Source: JAGOUY01 sp964562155
GTDB taxonomy: Bacteria; Patescibacteriota; Patescibacteriia; 2-12-FULL-60-25
Direction: 5' to 3'
NCBI GenBank assembly: GCA_964562155.1
Contig: CAZLRU010000024.1
Span: 1-18,821 of the forward strand
Length of the DNA: 18,821 bases
Part shown: piece after piece, positions 1 to 7,574 of the stretch
Numbering within the stretch: position 1 is the stretch's first letter
Layout of the letters: every line of letters begins with the position of its first letter
Translations under genes and position numbers: made by a program
The notes under the pieces: generated by a model
The model's input: only the letters and a program-made list of their open reading frames with translations
The model's database searches: none
Told to the model about the DNA's origin: nothing

Positions 1-27
1 TCTTTGCTCTGCTTCTTTTTTAAGCAT

Positions 28-1032
28 ATGGGTCAACTCCCTGCTCCTTCTCAAGTTCGAGCCACTCCTGCTCCGCGCTCTGTACCTAGCCCCGTACCCC
101 CTCTCCCACCAACCGCTCACGATCCTCGTGGCAGCATTGCGCTTGTTTTATCATTAGTGGCCCTTATTATTGCGGTTGGCAGCGCCTGGTATACCGATCA
201 GCATCTTCAACGGTTTATGGAAGCAGATCGTCGTGGTCCAGCTCGGGTCATCCCCGCTATTCCCTCCGCAGCCCCTACCGCCCCCGCCGCATTAGAGACA
301 CCCTCAACCCCTCCTTCTCCTCAAGAAAAATGGCTGACCGTGCAATCGTTAACGGTTCCCACCAAGAAAGGAACGGTTCAGATCCGTCACGACTGTAACC
401 AAGCTCCAGAAGCGGTGTCCTTCGATGGCGCAGCGTATAAAGGGACCGCGTGTTTTGGGACGAATCGTTTGGTCCTGATTGACCCTCAAGGAAAAGAACG
501 AGTCATCCTTCCGGCTCGCGTGCTACCTACCGATGAAGATGGTCATTCCCTCGCCCCCCTCCTCTTTTCTGCAACGGTGCAAAATTTCTCAAACAATAAA
601 CAGGACGTGCTCATCAGCTTCGATGCGGATAGCTGTTCCAGTGTCGGAGACTGCGGAGCCGGACAGCCCACCCCACGCGTGACATTTGTCTATAGCGTGG
701 ATGAAGACAAAACGACCGCCATTACGCCCATTGGAGATCGTCAAACCCTTGTCTGGGGAGGTGATAGACGCGCGGTTTTATTGGATCTCACGTGTGGAGG
801 AGCCGGATGCGATAATCCGCAGGCACTCCACGGATTCAATCTCAACACAAATACGCTTAAAACAATCACCACGCTAAAAGCCGATTGGAATAACGGACAA
901 CCAACCGGTGACACAGGCATTGGACGCGCAACGGCACATTGGGAATCGGTTACATGGATTGATGCGACACATGCGGAAGCAGTCTATGTAGGCGCAGACG
1001 ACAAGAAACAGACGATCCCTCTGGTTTTCTAA
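28..1032 (+). CDS. membrane-anchored protein of unknown function, Pro-rich N-terminus
   Basis: I do not recognise this family. From the ATG at 28 the product is 334 residues. Residues 1-34 are rich in Pro and Ala. Residues about 36-55 form one hydrophobic helix (ALVLSLVALIIAV), followed by WYTDQ. A second Pro/Ala-rich linker runs to about 100, and a globular, apparently beta-rich domain fills the rest. That domain holds six cysteines (in DCN, ACF, SCSSVGDC and TCGGAGC), so disulfides on the outer face are plausible. The topology suggests a short cytoplasmic tail, one membrane anchor and an extracytoplasmic domain. The frame stays open to the window edge and a TTG lies at 4, so the true start may be upstream; no Shine-Dalgarno is visible before 28. 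The gene is followed directly by a strong terminator at 1045-1082. The existence of the gene is well supported; its function is unknown. Confidence 0.75.
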   Translation: MGQLPAPSQVRATPAPRSVPSPVPPLPPTAHDPRGSIALVLSLVALIIAVGSAWYTDQHLQRFMEADRRGPARVIPAIPSAAPTAPAALETPSTPPSPQEKWLTVQSLTVPTKKGTVQIRHDCNQAPEAVSFDGAAYKGTACFGTNRLVLIDPQGKERVILPARVLPTDEDGHSLAPLLFSATVQNFSNNKQDVLISFDADSCSSVGDCGAGQPTPRVTFVYSVDEDKTTAITPIGDRQTLVWGGDRRAVLLDLTCGGAGCDNPQALHGFNLNTNTLKTITTLKADWNNGQPTGDTGIGRATAHWESVTWIDATHAEAVYVGADDKKQTIPLVF

Positions 1033-1044
1033 CACATGATCCAT

Positions 1045-1082
1045 ACACAAAAACATCGACCGCTCCGTCGATGTTTTTGTGT
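1045..1082 (+). terminator. hairpin terminator after the 28-1032 gene
   Basis: A perfect 16-bp stem (1045-1060 with 1067-1082) closes a 6-base loop, CGCTCC. The 3' arm carries TTTTT inside ATGTTTTTGTGT, and the 5' arm carries the matching A-run, so it could work on both strands. It starts 12 bases after the stop codon. Confidence 0.85.
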
Positions 1083-1114
1083 TAATATCAATGAAAAATG
1101 AGGTAATGCGCAGC

Positions 1115-1143
1115 TTGACAACAACATCAACAGGCTCTACTTT
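1115..1143 (+). promoter_or_regulatory. putative sigma70-type promoter for the 1194 gene
   Basis: A perfect -35 TTGACA (1115-1120), a 17-base spacer and a weak -10 TACTTT (1138-1143) sit between the upstream terminator and the next gene. The predicted leader of about 44 bases would contain the AGGAGG ribosome site at 1183-1188. The -10 matches the consensus at only 3 of 6 positions. Confidence 0.45.
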
Positions 1144-1193
1144 CCTTTACGTGAAATGAGGTCAGGATGGGAGCACAAGGACAGGAGGTGCCG

Positions 1194-1508
1194 ATGATCC
1201 GCAACCCGCCTTGCGCGTGGTTTCTTGAAGATCTTGCCAGCGTTTCGATGGCCAGAGCGCTGTATTATAGAGCTTGGAGCTCTAGCGATCCCTTTCTGCG
1301 TCCAAAAGAACTCCAGGAGTTCCTTGCTTCCGCCAATCTAGAACTCTTTGTTGCCGACGACAAAGCGGCCACCAGCCATCTTGCCGGTATTGCCCGCGTA
1401 ACCGGACCCGCGCCCGACGGCATCACGATGCAGAACGGGGACGTACTGATTATCGGCGACCACAATAGCCAACACGGCCCCATCTTCTACGTTCACTGCA
1501 TTACCTGA
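1194..1508 (+). CDS. small orphan protein, unknown function
   Basis: I do not recognise this 104-residue product. I chose the ATG at 1194 over the in-frame ATG at 1167 because AGGAGG at 1183-1188 lies 5 bases before it, one of the few good Shine-Dalgarno sequences in the window. The protein has no signal peptide or membrane helix. It begins MIRNPPCAWF, has a probably helical middle (residues about 12-45, with a PKELQEFL stretch) and a C-terminal half likely to be beta-rich (GDVLIIGDHN, GPIFYVHCIT). A promoter-like TTGACA stands upstream and a weak hairpin downstream, so it looks like a one-gene unit, convergent with crtI. The clear ribosome site sets it apart from most of its neighbours, but I see no mobile element next to it. 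Confidence 0.55.
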   Translation: MIRNPPCAWFLEDLASVSMARALYYRAWSSSDPFLRPKELQEFLASANLELFVADDKAATSHLAGIARVTGPAPDGITMQNGDVLIIGDHNSQHGPIFYVHCIT

Positions 1509-1522
1509 TCGCTCCTTCTCTT

Positions 1523-1547
1523 AGAGAATCGACCCATCGCATTCTCT
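1523..1547. terminator. weak hairpin between convergent genes
   Basis: AGAGAAT (1523-1529) pairs with ATTCTCT (1541-1547), with two further CG pairs inside around a one-base bulge. It lies between the stop of the 1194 gene and the stop of crtI. The bases after it on the + strand are only moderately T-rich, so termination is uncertain. Confidence 0.3.
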
Positions 1548-1593
1548 TCCTCAACTATTTTCTTAAGCGCTGGCTTGAGAGGTTGCGAGGGAT

Positions 1594-3102
1594 TTAGATC
1601 GAGGATAGAGGCGCTCCGCTCGTATCCCCCATCAACCGTTTCAGGACCAGCTCCGCACTTATGAGACAAATTGGCACACCGATACCTGGATTTGTGTTAC
1701 CCCCGACGTAGTAGAGGTTTTTTACCTTTGGGTTTATGTTATTTGGACGAAACGTAGCCGTCTGTCTCAATGTGTGCGCAAGACCAAGAGCGGTGCCTTG
1801 GTAACTGTTATACCGCTCGGTGAACTCTTTTGCGCAGAAGGTCTTTTGATACACGATACGTGAACGCAGATCCGGAATATGCATCGACTCCTCTAAGTTG
1901 CGCAGGACCTTTTGCGTTTCTTCCGCGAGGCGTTCATCCGTGTATTCAAGACCCGCCGGAATTGGAACGAGAACAAAGAGGTTTTCATGATCCTGGGGTG
2001 CAACCGTCGGATCGGTTGTTGCCGGAGCGCACACGTAGATAGACGGGTCCTTTGGCCAGGTTGGCTGATCAAAGATTTCGGCAAAGTTTTGTTTCCAGTC
2101 TTTAGAGAAAAGCAGATTATGATGCGTGAGCGATGGAATACGCCCCTTCACCCCCAAATACAGAATGAGCGCGGAGGGAGCTAGGACACGTGTTTTCCAA
2201 TACCGATCGTCATATTGACGCGCCTCTTCTGGAAGTAGAACCGTATCCGTGTGGTGCATGTCTGCATTTGAGATCACCAGATCTGCACGCTTCTCTTCCC
2301 CTGTCGACAGACGGATCCCAACGGCTCGACCCTGCTCAATCAGAATACGCTCGACCGGAGCATTCACATGAAACGAAACATGGTGTTTTTTTCCAATATT
2401 CACCAAGGCTTTCACAATTTCATACATCCCTCCTTGCGGATAGTAGACCCCCATCTTGAAATCAATGTGATTCATGATGCTGTAGAGGGCAGGCGTCTTA
2501 TACGGCGAACTGCCCAGAAATACGAGCTGGTACTCCAAAATCTTCTGCAAAGCATCCGTCTTAAAAAAACGACAGATATACTCATGCATGTTGGCAAAGA
2601 CCGATAAACGACGACCGTTCTTGATCGCTTCCCAGGTAAATAAATCTCTCAGCGAGTCATAGTTCTTATACATGAACGACCGTTTTGAGATGCTGTACGC
2701 TTCTTCCGCGCGACGCAGATACTCTTTTAGTTTTTCATAGGAACCAGGCTCTAGCGCTTCCAGCGTCGCTCGATCACGCTCAAGATCCGAGTAAAGATCC
2801 ACTTGCCTGTTTTGATCTTTAAAAAAAATGCGGTACGAAGGACTGAGACGAATGAGCTGAAGATGATCACTGATTTGCTCTCCCATTAATTCAAAAAAAT
2901 GCTCGAAAATATCGGGCATGAGATACCAAGACGGACCCATGTCGAACCGAAAACCGTCAGCCTCAAAGAGGCTCAGACGTCCGCCAAGCTGTTCATTTTT
3001 TTCGAATATCTCGACAGAATACCCTTGTTTCGCGAGGAGACACGCTGTGGCTAAGCCCCCGACACCAGAGCCAATGATAATAGCAGTTTTCATAGAAGGC
3101 AT
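1594..3102 (-). CDS. crtI: phytoene desaturase (CrtI family)
   Basis: This FAD-dependent carotenoid desaturase introduces double bases of conjugation into phytoene, giving zeta-carotene, neurosporene or lycopene; a C30 (CrtN-like) substrate cannot be excluded. With the start used here it has 502 residues, normal for CrtI. The Rossmann FAD signature GSGVGG is at about residues 11-16, followed by EKNEQLGGR. The C-terminal signature YYVGGNTNPGIGVPICLISA is at about 464-483. I chose the ATG at 3102 because GGGAG lies 8 bases upstream; the next ATG (3093) forms an ATGA overlap with the crtB stop and is the alternative. Either way it overlaps crtB and is probably translated by coupling. It is the last gene of the operon. 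No cyclase or carotenoid cleavage gene is in the window, so the end product cannot be read from it. Confidence 0.95.
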   Translation of the reverse strand: MPSMKTAIIIGSGVGGLATACLLAKQGYSVEIFEKNEQLGGRLSLFEADGFRFDMGPSWYLMPDIFEHFFELMGEQISDHLQLIRLSPSYRIFFKDQNRQVDLYSDLERDRATLEALEPGSYEKLKEYLRRAEEAYSISKRSFMYKNYDSLRDLFTWEAIKNGRRLSVFANMHEYICRFFKTDALQKILEYQLVFLGSSPYKTPALYSIMNHIDFKMGVYYPQGGMYEIVKALVNIGKKHHVSFHVNAPVERILIEQGRAVGIRLSTGEEKRADLVISNADMHHTDTVLLPEEARQYDDRYWKTRVLAPSALILYLGVKGRIPSLTHHNLLFSKDWKQNFAEIFDQPTWPKDPSIYVCAPATTDPTVAPQDHENLFVLVPIPAGLEYTDERLAEETQKVLRNLEESMHIPDLRSRIVYQKTFCAKEFTERYNSYQGTALGLAHTLRQTATFRPNNINPKVKNLYYVGGNTNPGIGVPICLISAELVLKRLMGDTSGAPLSSI

Positions 3103-3962
3103 TTTAACTTCTCCCACCAGGCTGTTCTTGCTCGTTGCTTGTAGACATCATACCCCTGTTGTTCAATCTTGCGTAAGATCATCCGATACAGATCACTCCC
3201 CGCTTGTACGGCTCGCCTGCCCTTGCGATGAAGAAGTGGTATCCCCTGGTTTGCCTCCTCATACAGCGCGTCAGCTCTCGCAATTTGGCATTTCATCCAG
3301 CTGATAAAACGTTCGTCGACCACCTGCTTTCTTATCTCTTCATCGGATAATCCAAACTCATGAAGCTCATCCTGTGGCAGATAGATACGTCCTCGTGTTG
3401 TGAAATCCTCGCCGATATCACGCAAGAAATTGGTCAACTGCATGGCGTAGCCTAGCTTTTCCGCATACACGAGCGCTTCCGGGCGGGAGAAGCCGATGAC
3501 GTGCGTCATCATGAGGCCTACAGCCGCTGCGGAACCGTACATATAGGCTTTGAGATCTTCGTAGGTTGAGTACCGTGTACGCGCCACATCCTGCTGCATA
3601 GCCCAGAGAAAGGCGTCGGCGTAGGCGGACGGGATCTGGAAACGATCAAAGGCTGCGCGTGACGCAGTGATGACAGGATCATCAACAGGCTCTGTGGCTG
3701 ATCTTTTCCATGCTTCCGACCATGCCGCTAATGCATCGCTCGTGCTTAGACCACTGGTCATGCGAGCGGTACCGTAGCTCTTTATAAGATGCTCGGCCCC
3801 CTGTTCGTGATCCACGATTTCGTCGGGTACGCGAAAAAAGGCGTACAGCATGTGCGTCGCTTCACGTATCTTGCACGGAAAGAGGCGTGTCGCCCAATAA
3901 TAACTGGTGCCGTATTCCCGGTGGATACGTCGACAGACCTCGAGTGCCGCCTCGTTGGTCAT
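3090..3962 (-). CDS. crtB: phytoene synthase (squalene/phytoene synthase family)
   Basis: The enzyme condenses two geranylgeranyl diphosphates head to head to phytoene, the first dedicated step of C40 carotenoid synthesis. The 290-residue length is typical of bacterial CrtB. Both Mg-diphosphate-binding motifs are visible: DEIVD at residues 47-51 and DIGED at 182-186, the latter in QLTNFLRDIGEDFTTRGRIY. The YMYGSAAAVGLMM region (about 140-152) matches the conserved Tyr/Gly segment between them. The gene starts 5 bases after the stop of the upstream polyprenyl synthase, which would supply its substrate. Its TGA stop overlaps the start region of crtI. The three form a gene-order pathway: GGPP synthase, CrtB, CrtI. 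A C30 dehydrosqualene synthase is the main alternative; the adjacent long-chain trans-prenyl synthase favours C40. Confidence 0.95.
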   Translation of the reverse strand: MTNEAALEVCRRIHREYGTSYYWATRLFPCKIREATHMLYAFFRVPDEIVDHEQGAEHLIKSYGTARMTSGLSTSDALAAWSEAWKRSATEPVDDPVITASRAAFDRFQIPSAYADAFLWAMQQDVARTRYSTYEDLKAYMYGSAAAVGLMMTHVIGFSRPEALVYAEKLGYAMQLTNFLRDIGEDFTTRGRIYLPQDELHEFGLSDEEIRKQVVDERFISWMKCQIARADALYEEANQGIPLLHRKGRRAVQAGSDLYRMILRKIEQQGYDVYKQRARTAWWEKLKCLL

Positions 3963-3967
3963 ACGCT

Positions 3968-4438
3968 CTAATGCGTCCGTTCACGAATAAACTGCACCAA
4001 CGCTTCCAATGCTTCGGTTTTTACGTTTCGTTTCTTCAAACCATCCAAGGCCTGGAGAGCATCATCAAACAGCTTGTTCATTCGTTTCTCTCCCGCAGCA
4101 AACGCTCCGGAGACCTCAAACAATGTCTGTACCGCCGGACGGTCTGCTTCCGTAAGCTCTTTTCCGAGCAATGTTTGCAAGACGTGTTTTTGTTCGGCTG
4201 TTCCGTGACGAGCGATGTACTGGGTAAAAACCGTATGCTGTTGTTCGCGTAAATCGGTTAAGACCGCTTTCCCTGTGTGTTTTGCACTTTGGGTGAGATC
4301 AAGATAATCATCCTGAATTTGAAACGCTAAGCCAATCGCCGTTCCAAAGGCGTCACACCCCGATAAAATCCGCTTTGAGGCTCCAGCCAAGACCGCTCCG
4401 ATGCGTAACGGTCGAACAAACGTATAACTCGCCGTCTT
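3968..4438 (-). CDS. polyprenyl (geranylgeranyl) diphosphate synthase, C-terminal part, cut by gap
   Basis: Only the last 156 residues are present; the N-terminus lies in the N run at 4439-4538. The visible part starts at KTASYTF, the conserved Lys-Thr segment of trans-isoprenyl diphosphate synthases. About 40 residues on comes the second Asp-rich motif, FQIQDDYLDL, which binds Mg-diphosphate. The family is usually about 290-330 residues, so about half is missing, including the first DDxxD motif. The position 5 bases before crtB makes GGPP synthase (IspA/CrtE type) the natural call, but chain length is set by residues near the first Asp motif, which cannot be seen. An unbroken reading frame appears to join it to murG through the Ns; that is an artefact of translating N. 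Confidence 0.9.
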   Translation of the reverse strand, partial: KTASYTFVRPLRIGAVLAGASKRILSGCDAFGTAIGLAFQIQDDYLDLTQSAKHTGKAVLTDLREQQHTVFTQYIARHGTAEQKHVLQTLLGKELTEADRPAVQTLFEVSGAFAAGEKRMNKLFDDALQALDGLKKRNVKTEALEALVQFIRERTH

Positions 4439-4538
4439 NNNNNNNNNNNNNNNNNNNNNNNNNNNNNNNNNNNNNNNNNNNNNNNNNNNNNNNNNNNNNN
4501 NNNNNNNNNNNNNNNNNNNNNNNNNNNNNNNNNNNNNN
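4439..4538. other. assembly gap (100 N) inside the murG - polyprenyl synthase region
   Basis: Exactly 100 N bases, a common placeholder for a gap of unknown size. MurG stops about 85-90 residues short on one side. The prenyl synthase lacks about 150-180 N-terminal residues on the other. The true missing length should therefore be at least about 0.7-0.8 kb, more if another gene such as murC lies between. Confidence 0.95.
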
Positions 4539-5359
4539 GCCACCTCAGATAATCCCCCGATCCCACCACGGATCACTTCTACATCGGCGGCGGCGTGCGC
4601 CTGCAACATCTCATCTGCCTGCAACAAGGGACGTACGACATAGCCATGGCGCTGTTTACGCTGCAAATGCTCGGCTTTTCTTTGTCCAGTTACATGAATG
4701 ATCTGTGTGAAGCGCAACCAGGTATCGAGCGTTCGTTCAATAAATTGATTCAACGCTTCCGCTCCTTGACCCCCTCCATACACGAGCAAGATCGATTGAT
4801 GCGGGTTTAATCCGAAGGCGCGAGCGGCACTCGTGCGATCAGGCAGATCACGGAGCGTATAACGTACCGGGGTCGGTAACGGTTCATCCGTAACCCTATC
4901 TCCAAAGGGGCGCTGGGCGTATTCAAAGGAAGTGGTCACACTCACGCACTGGCCGGCAATCAACCGGTTGGTGAGGCCGGGCTCAAAATCGAGCTGATGC
5001 GTAACGCAGGGAATACCTTTGGCAGCCGCAGCTTGAACGACCGGGACGGCGGTAAAGCCTCCGGCGGTGAGCAAGGCGCTCGGATGCAACCTCTGCATTA
5101 ATTCCTTTGCGCGCAGACGTGCTTGCAACCACTGAAATGGAAAGGTGAACCACTGGAAGGAGGGATAGCGAGGCCATTTAGCTACCTCTAAGCCAAAGAA
5201 CGGGATTTGCTCCTTCTCTATCAATCCTCGTTCCGGTCCATCCGGTGTTCCAATCCAAGCAAATTTAATCGCTTTTTCCTGCTTCTTTAAGACGCGAGCC
5301 ACGGCAAGAAGCGGCGTGACGGGACCAAGACTTCCTCCACCAACAAAGACAATGTTCAT
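4539..5359 (-). CDS. murG: MurG-family glycosyltransferase, N-terminal part, cut by gap
   Basis: MurG adds GlcNAc to undecaprenyl-PP-MurNAc-pentapeptide (lipid I to lipid II) on the inner membrane face. About 273 residues are present of a usual 350-370; the C-terminus is in the gap. Residues 1-20 fit the N-terminal glycine-rich loop (VGGGSLGPVTPLLAVA), and YGGGQGAEALNQ matches the second Gly-rich motif (GGSQGAxxLN). HVTGQRK fits the following H-x-(S/T)GK segment, and RGGIGGLSEV fits the RAGALTVSE sugar-nucleotide site. Two usual signatures differ: the His of GGTGGH is Pro13, and the HEQN motif reads HQLDFEPGLTN. Together with its place 17 bases after ftsW, I call it a divergent MurG rather than another GT28 enzyme. 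There is no clear Shine-Dalgarno. Confidence 0.85.
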
Positions 5360-5376
5360 ACATGGGGTACGGGAGC

Positions 5377-6510
5377 TTATATTCGCTCACCGCGACGAGA
5401 CGTTTGTTCTCTGGGAATACCTGCGATGAGACCAAGAGCTCCGAGCAGCGCAACCATGGCTGAACCGCCGTGAGAAATAAGAGGGAGTGTCACCCCGGTC
5501 ATCGGCATGACCCCCGTCATAGAACCGACATTCAAAAAAACCTGTACAGCAATCCATACCCCAACTCCCGCCGCAAGATACCGACCGAATGGATCACGTG
5601 CTTCGCGTGAGATTTTAAAACAGCGCCAGATGATCGCCGCAAATACCGCGAGTAGCAAGAGCATGACGATAAATCCCATTTCTTCCGCGATAACGGCAGA
5701 GATTGAATCGGCTTCGACCTCCGGTAAATAGAGAAATTTTTGACGAGAGCGCCCGTACCCAAGACCAAAAAACCCTCCCGATCCAATAGCCAACATGGCT
5801 TGATTGATATGATACCCAACTCCGAGCGGATCCAATTCCGGATGAAGAAACGCCGTGAATCGCGCCGCTCGATACTGTGAGTGACGAATAAGAAGCGTCA
5901 ACATTCCAAGACCCGATACCGACAACCCCGCAAACCAACTAAGCGGAGCACCGGATAAAAAATAGACAAACAACGACATGAGAACAATAACCGTCATGGA
6001 ACCCGTGTCAGGTTGAAGGATCACGAGCAGAATAACTGAGCCAAGAGCGGCCAAAAACGGAAGCAGTCCATTTTCTAACGTGTGATGGTCTCGTTGACCT
6101 TCGCGATTCGCCAACCAAGCCGCTAAATAAATCAGAAAGGTGAGTTTTACGATTTCCGTAGGCTGAAGCGTAAATGCTCCGAGATGAATCCACCCACGTG
6201 CGCCTCCCAATTTGAGACCAATCCCAGGGATAAACACCAAGAGCAGCGCCCCTATACTTCCAATTAAAGCGATTCCAGCCACACTTCGCCAGACCCGATA
6301 ATCGATAACCGCCAACGCAAAAAAAGCCACCAGACCCGGAATAATCCCGTTCACGAGCTGATGCTTCACAAAATAAAGACTTGAACCGGAACGAGCGATC
6401 GCGACCGGACCGGTTGCGGAAAGCAGCATAATCAACCCAAAAACCAATAATCCCAGGGTAATCCAGAGGATGCCAGGATCAAGAGCCCGAAAGCGATCAA
6501 GCGTACGCAT
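5377..6510 (-). CDS. ftsW: FtsW-type SEDS peptidoglycan glycosyltransferase
   Basis: SEDS proteins polymerise lipid II into glycan strands; FtsW does so at the septum with a class B penicillin-binding protein. The 377-residue product is a polytopic membrane protein with about ten hydrophobic segments. Conserved landmarks include ARGW (104-107), QPTEIVKL (116-123) and QPDTGS (166-171). The block PEVEADSISAVIAEEMGF follows, in which D268 corresponds to the essential SEDS aspartate. The C-terminal signature is MPMTGVTLPLISHGGSAM. The last reads TGVTLPLISHGG; FtsW more often has KGLTLPLISYGG and RodA VGVPLPLVSYGG, so FtsW is favoured but not proven by sequence alone. Context decides it: mraY is 9 bases upstream and murG 17 bases downstream, as in the dcw cluster, except that murD is absent from its usual place. 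Confidence 0.93.
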   Translation of the reverse strand: MRTLDRFRALDPGILWITLGLLVFGLIMLLSATGPVAIARSGSSLYFVKHQLVNGIIPGLVAFFALAVIDYRVWRSVAGIALIGSIGALLLVFIPGIGLKLGGARGWIHLGAFTLQPTEIVKLTFLIYLAAWLANREGQRDHHTLENGLLPFLAALGSVILLVILQPDTGSMTVIVLMSLFVYFLSGAPLSWFAGLSVSGLGMLTLLIRHSQYRAARFTAFLHPELDPLGVGYHINQAMLAIGSGGFFGLGYGRSRQKFLYLPEVEADSISAVIAEEMGFIVMLLLLAVFAAIIWRCFKISREARDPFGRYLAAGVGVWIAVQVFLNVGSMTGVMPMTGVTLPLISHGGSAMVALLGALGLIAGIPREQTSRRGERI

Positions 6511-6519
6511 GGGAAATGA

Positions 6520-7572
6520 TTATATTTTATCAATGAGCGCCAGCACGGAACCGATCCCGGCACAGACAATGGAAACAAGCCAAAAACGCATCACAATTTG
6601 AGGCTCCGTCCAACCAATGGCTTCAAAATGATGATGAACCGGGGTGCTGTGAAAGATTTTTTTACCGCGTAGTTTTTTACTCGCCACTTGAACGAGCACC
6701 GATAAACTCTCCACCACAAATGGAAGACCGATGACGATCAAGAGGAGTGGTTGATTAGTCATGAGGGCAACAACCCCAAGAACCGCCCCCAGAGACATGG
6801 CGCCCGTATCCCCCATCATAATGGAAGCAGGATTCACATTAAACCAAAGAAATCCAAGCAAGGTTCCGATGATCGCCGCGCACATGGTGGCTAAATCGGT
6901 ACGTCCTTGCGCCCAAGCGATGATGGCGTAGGCGCCAAACGCCGTCAGCATTCCTCCGCCCGCGAGACCATCGAGCCCATCTGTCTCGTTCACGGATAGC
7001 GACGTCGCCACGATCGTTAATATAAAAAACGGCACGTACCACCACCCGATGTTATACGTTCCTACAAATGGAATGTGTAATTGATCCCAACCCAACTTCG
7101 TATAAAACCACCACGCCCCGATTACCGCGATCAGCGTGTACGACAAAATACGATGACGTTTGCGCAATCCTCCTCCTCGCGGACCTAAACGCTTTACGTT
7201 CCAGTAATCATCAACGAGCCCGATCAAGGCGGCGGCAAACATGAGGCCAAGCGGCAACCAGGTTTGCCCACGCGACAAAAAGGAGGCACGACAGGCAAAA
7301 CTCCCCTCACCCATCACCTCGCATCCAAGTCCAAATATAAGGGCAAGTAAGATTACCACGCTCCACATAACGATTCCTCCCATGGTAGGCATACCGGCCT
7401 TAGCCTTATGAAGCGTCGCCATCACCGGCGCACTCTCAACATCGCGAATGTTTTTTCCCATTTTGGCCGCTCGCAGCAGACGAATAAGGATCGGCATCAA
7501 GAGAAGAGCGCAAGCGAACGCAAGAGCCATTATGCCCAGAGGACGGGCGACAAAGAAGGTTGGATCGGTCAT
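6520..7572 (-). CDS. mraY: phospho-N-acetylmuramoyl-pentapeptide-transferase
   Basis: MraY transfers phospho-MurNAc-pentapeptide from UDP to undecaprenyl phosphate, making lipid I at the inner membrane. Its 350 residues are normal for the family and form about ten membrane segments. The diagnostic motifs are all present: HKAKAGMPTMGG (55-66), the catalytic DDYWNVK (121-127, DD pair), NETDGLDGLAGG (195-206), MMGDTG (252-257) and PVHHHFE (311-317). The start ATG at 7572 follows the stop of a small membrane gene by 2 bases, so translation is likely coupled to that gene. ftsW follows 9 bases after its stop. Residues about 84-100 (CEVMGEGSFACR) form an insertion between early membrane segments with two cysteines, which I do not recall in standard MraY. 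Confidence 0.97.
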   Translation of the reverse strand: MTDPTFFVARPLGIMALAFACALLLMPILIRLLRAAKMGKNIRDVESAPVMATLHKAKAGMPTMGGIVMWSVVILLALIFGLGCEVMGEGSFACRASFLSRGQTWLPLGLMFAAALIGLVDDYWNVKRLGPRGGGLRKRHRILSYTLIAVIGAWWFYTKLGWDQLHIPFVGTYNIGWWYVPFFILTIVATSLSVNETDGLDGLAGGGMLTAFGAYAIIAWAQGRTDLATMCAAIIGTLLGFLWFNVNPASIMMGDTGAMSLGAVLGVVALMTNQPLLLIVIGLPFVVESLSVLVQVASKKLRGKKIFHSTPVHHHFEAIGWTEPQIVMRFWLVSIVCAGIGSVLALIDKI

Positions 7573-7574
7573 AC

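Noticed and set aside
3968..5359. A single 463-residue MurG-prenyl synthase fusion protein
   Set aside because: The frame is joined only through 100 N. The halves match the N-terminus of one family and the C-terminus of another, with normal parts of both missing.
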